From: an uncultured bacterium | GTDB taxonomy: Bacteria; Bacillota; Clostridia; Lachnospirales; Lachnospiraceae | NCBI GenBank assembly: GCA_905214955.1 | Contig: CAJMON010000079.1 | Coordinates: forward strand, 1 to 12,922 | Length of the DNA: 12,922 nt | Direction: 5' to 3' | Part shown: one piece after another, positions 7,389-12,799 of the stretch | Numbering within the stretch: position 1 is the stretch's first letter | How the letters are laid out: every line of letters starts with the position of its first letter | Notes under the pieces: model-generated | What the model saw: the letters and a program-made list of their open reading frames with translations, nothing else | What the model was told of the DNA's origin: nothing | Databases searched by the model: none | Program-made: the position numbers and the translations under genes

Positions 7389-9492
7389 GCTGATGAAAGA
7401 AGATTTAAAACGGAGAAATTGGCTGGCAGCGGTGAGCATTCTTACATTATTTGTTGCATTTCCGGCACGGCTTCTTCTGCAGCTGGATTATGCGTTCAGC
7501 CTTCTGGAACAAAAACAGATCGAAGCAGAGGCAGTGCGCAGACTTTATCAGGATCTGGTCAGTTTTGGAAGCGGATTGGTGGCTTCTGGCAGTGCCTGGT
7601 TTGAAAATACGCAGTATCCCGGGATTTTTCTTGTCTTTATCCTGAGTGCGCTGGCAATGCTTTGCGGTCTTTCTGGATTTTCTTATATTCATTCCAAGGA
7701 AAAACTGGATTTTTATCACAGCCTGCCAGTAAAAAAGAAAAACTGGTTTTGGATGCAGTATTTGTCAGGCATTTTTATCGTGGCAGTTCCCTACATGATC
7801 TGTCTGTTAATCTGCCTGCTCATTGGAAATGCTTATGGCGTGGGAAAGCCGGGAGATCTCGAAACAGCTTTGGAAGCCTATGTGCTGCATATGCTGTACT
7901 ATCTGGTGAGCTACGGAATTGCGGTGCTTTCCGCTGTGATTTCAGGCAGGCTGGTGATATCTGCGATTCTGTTTCCGGTTCTGATGTTTTTGGGACCAGT
8001 GTACATGATTTTGATTCAGGGGCTGGCATCTTCCTTTTTTTCAACCTATGGAGGTATGAGCCTGTGGACAGGAGAATGGTGGAAGTTTTTATCACCCCTG
8101 GGCCTGTGTTATGAGACTGAGCAGGAGATGGCGGCCTGCCAGACGGGAGGTGCATTTCCAGGGGGACATGTACTTTTGATTTTCTGCCTGATGGCGGGAA
8201 TGCTGGTGGCAGACAGGATTCTTTTTTGCATCAGAAAAACAGAAGCGGCAGGGGATGCCCTGGCATTTCCAAAACTGGAGATGCCCCTGAAGGTGCTTGT
8301 GACAGTTCCGGCTTCTATCTGGATCGGTCTGACGGCCTCCAACATGACGCGCACCAAAACGGACTTCTGGTTTTTTGGAGGGATTGTGTTCTGTGTGATC
8401 ATGTTTGGCAGTCTGGTAGAATTTATTTACCATACGGATATCCGGGAAGTGGCAAAACCCATGCAGACCGGACTGATTCTGGCAGTATCCTTGATTGCAG
8501 CCAGTGCTTTCCGGTTTGACTGGTTTCGGTATGATGCTTATCTGCCGGGAGAGGATGAGATTGCCTCTATGGCAGTCTACCAGGCAGGACTGGACAGCAG
8601 AGGACGGTATGTGGACGGCAGGGTGCAGTGGTTAAATGACACAAAGGAGATTCTGCGGCAGACAGCGGCGGAAAATTTTGATCCTATTTACCAGATGGCG
8701 GAAAACGGAGTGGAAAAGGCCATGCAGAACGATACGGATGGAGCGGCCATCCAGGTAATGTACCAGCTGAAAAATGGAAGGCAGGTTTTTCGAAATTATA
8801 AGATTCAGCCAGAGGTGTATAAGACTCAGGAAAATCGGCTGTTTGCAGATTCGGACTATGTGGAGAATCTGTATGCCCTGTATCAGGTGCCGGAAGAAGC
8901 ATATGATTCGCTGGAACTTTCTACATTATATGGATATTCTGGGACCGTGCATATGAGTGTCAGCCAGAGAAGAGCTCTGATGGCGGCTTACAAGCAGGAG
9001 CTGCGGACGGTGGATTATGACCAGATTACAGGGGAAGATCTCCAGGCCCAGATCAGTTTTTACTGTTCATCAGGGGAGTATTACAGTGCAGATGATAATT
9101 ATCCGGTTTTGAAAAGCTTTAAGAAGACCATTGCGGTGCTGGAGGAAATGGGACTGGAAATTCCTCAGAAATTAAATGCAGACGACATTTCCAGTGTGGA
9201 AGTGTACGGCCTGGTGAAGTCCACGGCGTATGAAAACGAGGATGGCAGCAGCTATGTGGAAGAGACCACCAGTGGAAACAAGCTTTTTACTGATAAAGAA
9301 GACATCCGCTCTATTGTGGAAGCTCTCCACTATGCGGACAGTACCTTTGCAAGTTATGGACAGTTCATCGGAGGATATGATTCCGATTATTACAGTATTT
9401 ATGTATCCTACAAAAACTATTCCAGACAGTTTGTGAGCTTCTATGCGAAAAAAGAAGACGTGCCGGAGTGCGTGGTGAAGGCCTTCGAGTAA
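7363..9492 (+). CDS. ABC transporter permease with large C-terminal soluble domain
   Basis: This 709-residue membrane protein is the partner of the preceding ATPase. The N-terminal ~390 residues carry about eight hydrophobic segments, including those beginning NWLAAVSILTLF, YPGIFLVFILSA, YLSGIFIVAVPY, SAVISGRLVISA, VLLIFCLMAGML and WFFGGIVFCVIM. The remaining ~310 residues are hydrophilic and tyrosine-rich and look like a separate soluble domain, probably outside the membrane. By recall this layout matches a Firmicute permease type annotated with DUF6449, but I cannot verify that. I start at the ATG at 7363 because GGAGG lies nine bases upstream inside the ATPase gene; a GTG at 7342 is in frame but lacks such a site. 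The role could be export of a peptide or antimicrobial, or envelope stress relief, but no substrate is indicated. Confidence 0.83.
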   Translation: MIPKRSFLRLMKEDLKRRNWLAAVSILTLFVAFPARLLLQLDYAFSLLEQKQIEAEAVRRLYQDLVSFGSGLVASGSAWFENTQYPGIFLVFILSALAMLCGLSGFSYIHSKEKLDFYHSLPVKKKNWFWMQYLSGIFIVAVPYMICLLICLLIGNAYGVGKPGDLETALEAYVLHMLYYLVSYGIAVLSAVISGRLVISAILFPVLMFLGPVYMILIQGLASSFFSTYGGMSLWTGEWWKFLSPLGLCYETEQEMAACQTGGAFPGGHVLLIFCLMAGMLVADRILFCIRKTEAAGDALAFPKLEMPLKVLVTVPASIWIGLTASNMTRTKTDFWFFGGIVFCVIMFGSLVEFIYHTDIREVAKPMQTGLILAVSLIAASAFRFDWFRYDAYLPGEDEIASMAVYQAGLDSRGRYVDGRVQWLNDTKEILRQTAAENFDPIYQMAENGVEKAMQNDTDGAAIQVMYQLKNGRQVFRNYKIQPEVYKTQENRLFADSDYVENLYALYQVPEEAYDSLELSTLYGYSGTVHMSVSQRRALMAAYKQELRTVDYDQITGEDLQAQISFYCSSGEYYSADDNYPVLKSFKKTIAVLEEMGLEIPQKLNADDISSVEVYGLVKSTAYENEDGSSYVEETTSGNKLFTDKEDIRSIVEALHYADSTFASYGQFIGGYDSDYYSIYVSYKNYSRQFVSFYAKKEDVPECVVKAFE

Positions 9493-9838
9493 AGGACGGG
9501 ATCGCATTTCCGTCTTTCCCGGCACGCGCTTTTTCACATCTGCCATTGCGCAAACTCGCTTCTTCGAAGCTTAGACAAGCGCGCAGCGGATGCTGGCAGT
9601 GTGCCAGAAAGCCTGGAAGCCTCGCAATGTCATCGCTTTTTCCTTTTTCATTCTGCGGGCCTGCAGGATGGCGTTCCGCGGGACGTTCTATGCTTGAATT
9701 TTGCAGGCCTGTACGATGGTTTCGTGAGTCGTTTCGCGATTGCCTGCGGCGGCTGTCCACCAGATGATTTTTGTGAATAAAAAGTGCGTATACGGCAGAT
9801 ACTGCTTCTGCAACAAAAAATGAAAGGGAGGTAGTCAT
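9493..9838. other. 346-base spacer rich in short hairpins, no credible gene
   Basis: The start holds a weak terminator-like hairpin, AAAG(G)ACGG (9491-9499) / CCGTCTTT (9510-9517), with no proper T-tract. Further inverted repeats are TGCGC (9547-9551) / GCGCA (9581-9585) enclosing GCTTC-TTC-GAAGC (9558-9570), and CTGGCA-GTG-TGCCAG (9593-9607). Two similar 14-base words, GGCCTGCAGGATGG (9658-9671) and GGCCTGTACGATGG (9706-9719), match at 12 positions. Open frames crossing this stretch on both strands have arginine-rich, low-complexity translations and look accidental. The composition is more GC-rich and palindromic than the genes beside it. I see no convincing promoter for the following gene, although it must have one here or share a transcript. 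Confidence 0.5.
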
Positions 9839-10159
9839 ATGCCGTATTTAGTTTGTTCAGCCAGCACCTGTGTCTACAACAAAGGCCAGTGCTGCAGCAA
9901 AGGTGATATTACCGTAGGAGGAAGAGAAGCAGAAACTTCCAGGGAGACCTGCTGTGAAAGTTTCCGGGAGAGAACTGGCGGGCAGGCAGTAAGCTCCATG
10001 GGGATTCCAAGCCAGACCGTGCAGGTGGACTGTGAAGCATGTCACTGCCATTACAACAACGACTGCAAATGTACTGCTGAGAGAGTAGGCATTTCAGGCG
10101 CAGGCGCCTGCACCTGTGACCAGACAGAGTGCGGAACCTTCCAGTGCTGTCATAAATAA
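9839..10159 (+). CDS. Cysteine-rich protein with two DUF1540-type modules
   Basis: This 106-residue protein contains 16 cysteines. The first half has Cys6, 11, 18, 19, 38 and 39 in the pattern CSASTCVYN...QCC...TCCESF; the second half has Cys65, 68, 70, 76, 78, 91, 93, 98, 103 and 104 in DCEACHCHYNNDCKC...ACTCDQTECGTF. Both halves match my memory of DUF1540, a small domain of unknown function common in Clostridia. The cysteine spacing suggests metal binding or multiple disulfides. There is no signal peptide or membrane segment. GGGAGG lies seven bases before the ATG at 9839. The gene seems to stand alone: spacers with hairpins lie on both sides and a terminator follows. Function is unknown. 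Confidence 0.85.
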   Translation: MPYLVCSASTCVYNKGQCCSKGDITVGGREAETSRETCCESFRERTGGQAVSSMGIPSQTVQVDCEACHCHYNNDCKCTAERVGISGAGACTCDQTECGTFQCCHK

Positions 10160-10174
10160 ATCTGTTGATGGGCA

Positions 10175-10256
10175 GGATTGTGGGGTGCAGTGTGCCAGTG
10201 GCACACGTTTAGCACCGACCGTAGTGAATACGAAGATACGAAGTACGGAACAATCC
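10175..10256. repeat. Two-armed palindromic element bounded by GGATTG/CAATCC
   Basis: The outer pair is GGATTG (10175-10180) with CAATCC (10251-10256). Inside are two arms. Arm one nests GGTGC (10184-10188) / GCACC (10212-10216) around the perfect hairpin GTGTGCC-AGT-GGCACAC (10190-10206). Arm two is CCGTA (10219-10223) / TACGG (10244-10248), whose loop contains a tandem TACGAAG repeat. Together they can fold as a three-way junction in RNA or single-stranded DNA. It lies 15 bases after the DUF1540 gene and before its terminator. The shared outer arms with 6414-6447 suggest a dispersed family, which is inference. Confidence 0.6.
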
Positions 10257-10305
10257 GTAAGGTATCTTTTGCCCCCGACATCATCTGTCTGAAAAATTTG
10301 AGAAG

Positions 10306-10366
10306 ATCTGCTCTGTCTAAAAAGGTGCCTTTTCCAGGCGGCCCTCCAGGCAGGGCAGATTTTTTT
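10306..10366 (+). terminator. Intrinsic terminator upstream of the infC operon
   Basis: ATCTGCTCTG (10306-10315) pairs with CAGGGCAGAT (10351-10360) with one G-T pair, followed by a run of seven Ts (10360-10366). The long loop holds its own hairpin AAAAGG-TG-CCTTTT (10320-10333). It closes the DUF1540 transcript 11 bases before the next promoter. Confidence 0.75.
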
Positions 10367-10377
10367 GCTATTGCCCC

Positions 10378-10404
10378 TTGACAAAGGGAGAAAGCTGTGA
10401 TAAT
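10378..10404 (+). promoter_or_regulatory. Promoter of the infC-rpmI-rplT operon
   Basis: TTGACA (10378-10383) is a perfect -35 box. The -10 could be GATAAT (10399-10404) with a TG extension and a 15-base spacer, or TAATCT (10401-10406) with a 17-base spacer. It sits just after a terminator and about 270 bases before infC, leaving a long leader. Confidence 0.65.
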
Positions 10405-10511
10405 CTAATTAAGGTTAAGGAAAAGAAAGCAGAGTGTCCGCTCTCACCATAGCACAAATGAGTGACTATTGGTTTATAAATTCCCGTCAGGATGACAGGA
10501 GTATTTTGCAT

Positions 10512-10543
10512 GAGTGGGCAGATTTTCTGTCGGCTCTTTTTTT
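10512..10543 (+). terminator. Attenuator-like terminator inside the infC leader
   Basis: GAGTGGGCAGA (10512-10522) pairs with TCTGTCGGCTC (10526-10536) across a TTT loop with one mismatch and two wobble pairs, followed by seven Ts (10537-10543). It lies downstream of the operon promoter and 132 bases upstream of infC, with no gene in between, so it should act as a conditional stop rather than an operon end. Confidence 0.75.
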
Positions 10544-10661
10544 GTGAAAAATGCGAATCCGGCGGGGTACACGATGCGGCTTTTACCTTTTGCGGGCAGA
10601 TGAGCCAAAGGCTATGCCCGGCGGGACAACTAGAACAAATCGTATGAAGCAGTCAATGTAT

Positions 10662-10666
10662 GGAGG
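10662..10666 (+). promoter_or_regulatory. Ribosome binding site that fixes an AUU start for infC
   Basis: GGAGG lies nine bases before the in-frame ATT at 10676 but 21 bases before the first in-frame ATG at 10688, which has no better site of its own. This supports initiation at ATT, the rare codon known to start infC in E. coli and B. subtilis. Confidence 0.75.
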
Positions 10667-10675
10667 TGTACGACA

Positions 10676-11182
10676 ATTAGCGAATTAATGATCAACGAAC
10701 AGATTCGTGACAAGGAAATCCGCCTGATCGGCGAAAATGGAGAACAGTTAGGCATTATGTCAGCCAGAGACGCTATGAAGCTTGCCCGTGAGGCTGAGCT
10801 GGATCTGGTGAAGATTGCTCCCACGGCTAAACCGCCGGTTTGCAAGATTATTGATTATGGAAAGTATCGTTACGAACTGGCCAGAAAAGAAAAAGAGGCC
10901 AAGAAAAAACAGAAGGTCATTGAAATCAAAGAAGTTCGTCTTACACCGAACATTGATGTAAACGATCTGAATACCAAAGTGGGTTCCGCCAGAAAATTTC
11001 TCCAGAAGGGAAACAAAGTAAAGGTAACTTTACGGTTCCGTGGACGTGAGATGGCACACATGCAGGCCAGCCGCCATGTACTGGATGATTTCGCAAAGGA
11101 GCTTTCCGATGTTGCGGTGGTTGATAAAGCGCCTAAGATTGAAGGCAGAAGCATGACGATGTTTTTAAGCGAAAAGCGCTGA
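10676..11182 (+). CDS. infC: Translation initiation factor IF-3
   Basis: IF3 binds the 30S subunit, prevents premature 50S joining and checks the start codon and initiator tRNA. The 168-residue protein has the N-terminal domain INEQIRDKEIRLIGENGEQL, the inter-domain block KPPVCKIIDYGKYRYE, a charged linker KEKEAKKKQKV, and the C-terminal domain with KEVRLTPNID and VTLRFRGREMAH. I start at ATT 10676 (M-S-E-L-M-I-N-E) because of the GGAGG spacing; software limited to ATG/GTG/TTG would choose 10688. AUU initiation is discriminated against by IF3 itself, giving feedback control in species studied. It heads the conserved infC-rpmI-rplT operon, 43 bases before rpmI. Confidence 0.96.
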   Translation: MSELMINEQIRDKEIRLIGENGEQLGIMSARDAMKLAREAELDLVKIAPTAKPPVCKIIDYGKYRYELARKEKEAKKKQKVIEIKEVRLTPNIDVNDLNTKVGSARKFLQKGNKVKVTLRFRGREMAHMQASRHVLDDFAKELSDVAVVDKAPKIEGRSMTMFLSEKR

Positions 11183-11225
11183 TCATCGATAAAAATGAAA
11201 ATGTAACAATAAGGAGGAACATAAA

Positions 11226-11423
11226 ATGCCGAAAATGAAAACAAGCAGAGCAGCTGCAAAACGTTTTAAAATGACAGGTACTGGTAAACTGAAAAGAAAT
11301 AAAGCTTACAAGAGCCATATCTTAACAAAGAAATCCACAAAGAGAAAGAGAAATCTGAGAAAAGCGACCATGACGGATGCTACAAACTTCAGAAACATGA
11401 AGAAGATCTTACCGTATTTATAA
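11226..11423 (+). CDS. rpmI: 50S ribosomal protein L35
   Basis: The 65-residue, strongly basic protein MPKMKTSRAAAKRFKMTGTG... is full-length L35 of the large ribosomal subunit, with the usual N-terminal PKMKT and the basic centre HILTKKSTKRKRNLRK. AAGGAGG lies eight bases before the ATG. It sits between infC and rplT in the order conserved across most bacteria and is probably co-transcribed from the infC promoter. Confidence 0.97.
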   Translation: MPKMKTSRAAAKRFKMTGTGKLKRNKAYKSHILTKKSTKRKRNLRKATMTDATNFRNMKKILPYL

Positions 11424-11449
11424 GAAGAGTCGAAGGAGGAAAATAAGAG

Positions 11450-11806
11450 ATGGCAAGAATTAAAGGCGGCCTGAACGCTAAAAAAAGACATAATAGAACA
11501 CTGAAGCTGGCAAAGGGCTACAGAGGCGCTCGTTCTAAACAGTACCGTGTAGCAAAACAGTCAGTTATGAGAGCACTGACCAGCGCTTATGCAGGAAGAA
11601 AGCAGAAAAAACGTCAGTTCAGACAGCTGTGGATCGCACGTATCAACGCAGCAGCACGTATGAACGGTCTGTCCTACAGCAAATTTATGTATGGACTGAA
11701 ACTGGCTGGAGTAGAAATGAACCGTAAAGTCCTGGCTGACATGGCTGTAAGTGATGCAGAAGGATTCAAAACTCTGGCAGAGCTGGCAAAAAGCAAATTG
11801 GCTTAA
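11450..11806 (+). CDS. rplT: 50S ribosomal protein L20
   Basis: The 118-residue protein is full-length L20, which binds 23S rRNA early in 50S assembly. Diagnostic segments are the basic N-terminal arm MARIKGGLNAKKRHNRTLKL, AKGYRGARSKQYR, and the globular domain beginning FRQLWIARINAAARMNGLSYS. AAGGAGG lies ten bases upstream of the ATG, and the gene follows rpmI by 26 bases. In Firmicutes such as Bacillus, L20 also represses its own operon by binding leader RNA; the structured leader at 10412-10675 is the candidate target. An intrinsic terminator follows. Confidence 0.97.
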   Translation: MARIKGGLNAKKRHNRTLKLAKGYRGARSKQYRVAKQSVMRALTSAYAGRKQKKRQFRQLWIARINAAARMNGLSYSKFMYGLKLAGVEMNRKVLADMAVSDAEGFKTLAELAKSKLA

Positions 11807-11850
11807 TTTCAGCGTATCCTAGATAGATGTATCGTTGAGAACATAGAAGG

Positions 11851-11875
11851 CGGAGCAGAAATGCTCCGTTTTTTT
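11851..11875 (+). terminator. Intrinsic terminator of infC-rpmI-rplT
   Basis: CGGAGCA (11851-11857) pairs perfectly with TGCTCCG (11862-11868) around a GAAA loop, followed by seven Ts. It ends 69 bases after the rplT stop codon. Confidence 0.93.
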
Positions 11876-11900
11876 GTCATAGGAAACTTCGTCCTATGAC
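11876..11900. repeat. Perfect 9-bp hairpin directly after the rplT terminator
   Basis: GTCATAGGA (11876-11884) pairs with TCCTATGAC (11892-11900) around AACTTCG. It is flanked by Ts on the left and by ACAAAAAA on the right, so read on the opposite strand it resembles a terminator. It may stop transcription entering from the right; this is inference. Confidence 0.6.
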
Positions 11901-11926
11901 ACAAAAAACGCTCCGCGGGATGCGCA

Positions 11927-11998
11927 CTCGCGCGAAGAAGAAACATGTCGCAAGCGACCGCGCTCGGCGCGAGAATGTGCCAAGGCACATTCTTTTTT
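11927..11998 (+). terminator. Second hairpin cluster and strong terminator before rnpB
   Basis: CTCGCGC (11927-11933) pairs with GCGCGAG (11967-11973), enclosing GTCG-CAAG-CGAC (11947-11958). The right end overlaps a strong hairpin, AGAATGTGC (11972-11980) / GCACATTCT (11985-11993) with loop CAAG, followed by Ts to 11998. This last hairpin is a good intrinsic terminator, separating rnpB from upstream transcription. No gene lies between it and the rplT terminator. Confidence 0.75.
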
Positions 11999-12023
11999 GT
12001 GGCGGCTTTGTGAAAACTCCGCC

Positions 12024-12053
12024 TTGACAGAACAAGCAGGTGGGTGGTAAAAT
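12024..12053 (+). promoter_or_regulatory. Promoter of rnpB
   Basis: Perfect -35 TTGACA (12024-12029) and TAAAAT (12048-12053) are separated by 18 bases. Transcription would start near 12060, a few bases before the P1 helix of RNase P RNA. Confidence 0.85.
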
Positions 12054-12065
12054 ATACCCGCTTTG

Positions 12066-12413
12066 AAATCAGCAGGATAAATGATCGCGGCTGGCAGGCC
12101 GAAAGGTGCCAGACGAGGAAAGTCCGGGCTTCACAGGGCAGGATGCCGGATAACGTCCGGTGGAGGCGACTCCAAGGATAGTGCAACAGAAATGAACCGC
12201 CCAGGTTTCTGGGTAAGGGTGGAAGGGCAGTGTAAGAGACTACCGCCTTCCTGGTGACAGGAGGGGCACATGTAAACCCCATTCGAAGCAAGACCGAATA
12301 AAAGCGTATGGCGGCCCGTCAGCTTTAGGTAGGTCGCTTGAGCCTTCTGGCAACAGGAGGACTAGATAGATGATCATTCACGACATAACCCGGCTTATCG
12401 TCCTACTGATTTT
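12066..12413 (+). ncRNA. rnpB: RNase P RNA (catalytic subunit of RNase P)
   Basis: This RNA is the ribozyme that matures the 5' ends of tRNAs. Conserved signatures occur in order: GAGGAAAGTCC (12115-12125), ACAGAAA (12186-12192), GGTAAGGGTGGAAGGGCAG near 12220, GAAGCAAGACC near 12285, GGTAGGTCGCTTGAG near 12330, and the 3' block ATAACCCGGCTTATC (near 12385-12399). The ends pair as helix P1: AAATCAG and AGGA at 12066-12077 with TCCT and CTGATTT at 12401-12413, continuing through TAA/TTA. The length of about 348 bases fits the ancestral (A-type) RNA expected in Clostridia. Exact ends are estimated from P1. It has its own promoter just upstream and tRNA genes, its substrates, downstream. Confidence 0.95.
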
Positions 12414-12419
12414 CATGCA

Positions 12420-12462
12420 TGATGGCGTAGCCATCAGCCGGCAGTTTTAAGTTCTGCCGTTT
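12420..12462 (+). terminator. Two hairpins downstream of rnpB, probable terminator
   Basis: TGATGGC-GTA-GCCATCA (12420-12436) is a perfect 7-bp hairpin with the same GTA loop as the one at 25-39. It is followed by CGGCAG (12439-12444) / CTGCCG (12454-12459) and TTT. The T-tract is short, so this is a weak terminator by sequence, but it is the only candidate end for rnpB before the tRNA promoter. Confidence 0.5.
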
Positions 12463-12504
12463 GGAAGAACCCTTGATAATTGCGTGCTTTGCACAAAATA
12501 TTCC

Positions 12505-12561
12505 AAAAAAATAAAAAACTTAAAAAAAGCACTTGACGAATCAGAAACGCAGTGCTATAAT
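12505..12561 (+). promoter_or_regulatory. tRNA-Leu cluster promoter with A-tract upstream element
   Basis: TTGACG (12533-12538) and perfect TATAAT (12556-12561) are separated by 17 bases. Three A-runs (12505-12511, 12513-12518, 12522-12528) lie directly upstream, as in UP elements of strong stable-RNA promoters. The first tRNA begins 20 bases after the -10 box. Confidence 0.88.
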
Positions 12562-12581
12562 TCATTTTGTTGTTAAGCAAT

Positions 12582-12665
12582 GCGGGAGTGCTGGAATTGG
12601 CAGACAGGCTAGACTAAGGATCTAGTGATGGCAACGTCGTGTGGGTTCAAGTCCCATCTCCCGCA
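12582..12665 (+). tRNA. tRNA-Leu (anticodon AAG)
   Basis: The 84-base class II tRNA has acceptor strands GCGGGAG (12582-12588) / CTCCCGC (12658-12664) and discriminator A. The anticodon stem is CTAGA/TCTAG around loop CTAAGGA, giving anticodon AAG at 12616-12618, and a long leucine-type variable arm follows. The T-arm is TGGG-TTCAAGT-CCCA. CCA is not encoded, so it must be added after transcription. It reads CUU and possibly other CUN codons depending on A34 modification. Confidence 0.93.
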
Positions 12666-12684
12666 TGTCTATCAAAGACATGCG
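12662..12684 (+). repeat. Hairpin overlapping the 3' end of tRNA-Leu(AAG)
   Basis: CGCATGTCT (12662-12670) pairs perfectly with AGACATGCG (12676-12684) around ATCAA. The first four bases belong to the mature tRNA (acceptor 3' strand and discriminator), so this fold competes with the acceptor stem. No T-tract follows, so it is not a standard terminator. Confidence 0.5.
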
Positions 12685-12715
12685 AGACGATTAGTATGTA
12701 CGGTCAGTACAGAAT

Positions 12716-12799
12716 GCGGAAGTGGCGGAATTGGCAGACGCGCAGGCTTCAGGTGCCTGTGGTAGCAATACCGTGCGGGTTCAAGTCCCGCCTTCCGCA
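12716..12799 (+). tRNA. tRNA-Leu (anticodon CAG)
   Basis: The 84-base class II tRNA has acceptor strands GCGGAAG (12716-12722) / CTTCCGC (12792-12798) and discriminator A. The anticodon stem is CAGGC/GCCTG around loop TTCAGGT, giving anticodon CAG at 12750-12752 (reads CUG). A long variable arm and the T-arm GCGGG-TTCAAGT-CCCGC complete it. CCA is not encoded. It lies 50 bases after the first tRNA without a visible promoter, so the tRNAs are probably co-transcribed. Confidence 0.95.

Larger units (their letters stand above)
10412..10675 (+). promoter_or_regulatory. Structured leader of infC operon, likely ribosomal-protein (L20-type) leader
   Basis: The ~260-base untranslated stretch contains CCCGTCA-GGA-TGACAGG (10483-10499, one mismatch), an intrinsic terminator at 10512-10543, and after it a nested hairpin CGGGCA (10593-10598) / TGCCCG (10615-10620) enclosing AGCC-AAA-GGCT (10603-10613). 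In Bacillus-type Firmicutes this operon is repressed by its own product L20, acting on leader RNA to favour premature termination, so the same logic is plausible here. The L20 contact site is not identified from sequence alone. No credible leader peptide was seen. Confidence 0.55.

Noticed and set aside
9365..9838. Open frames on both strands (minus 9365-9838, plus 9468-9767) in the spacer after the permease
   Set aside because: Low-complexity arginine-rich translations, no good ribosome binding site, and overlap with the permease end and palindromic non-coding sequence.
10306..10366. T-box or riboswitch upstream of infC
   Set aside because: The terminator lies upstream of the infC promoter and no T-box sequence or other known aptamer signature was seen; it fits a plain end for the DUF1540 transcript.
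10178..10381. Small plus-strand open frame after the DUF1540 gene
   Set aside because: It runs through the palindromic element and the intrinsic terminator and has no ribosome binding site.
11809..12291. Minus-strand open frame of 160 codons
   Set aside because: It lies across the terminator array and the 5' half of RNase P RNA, so it is an accident of structured RNA sequence.
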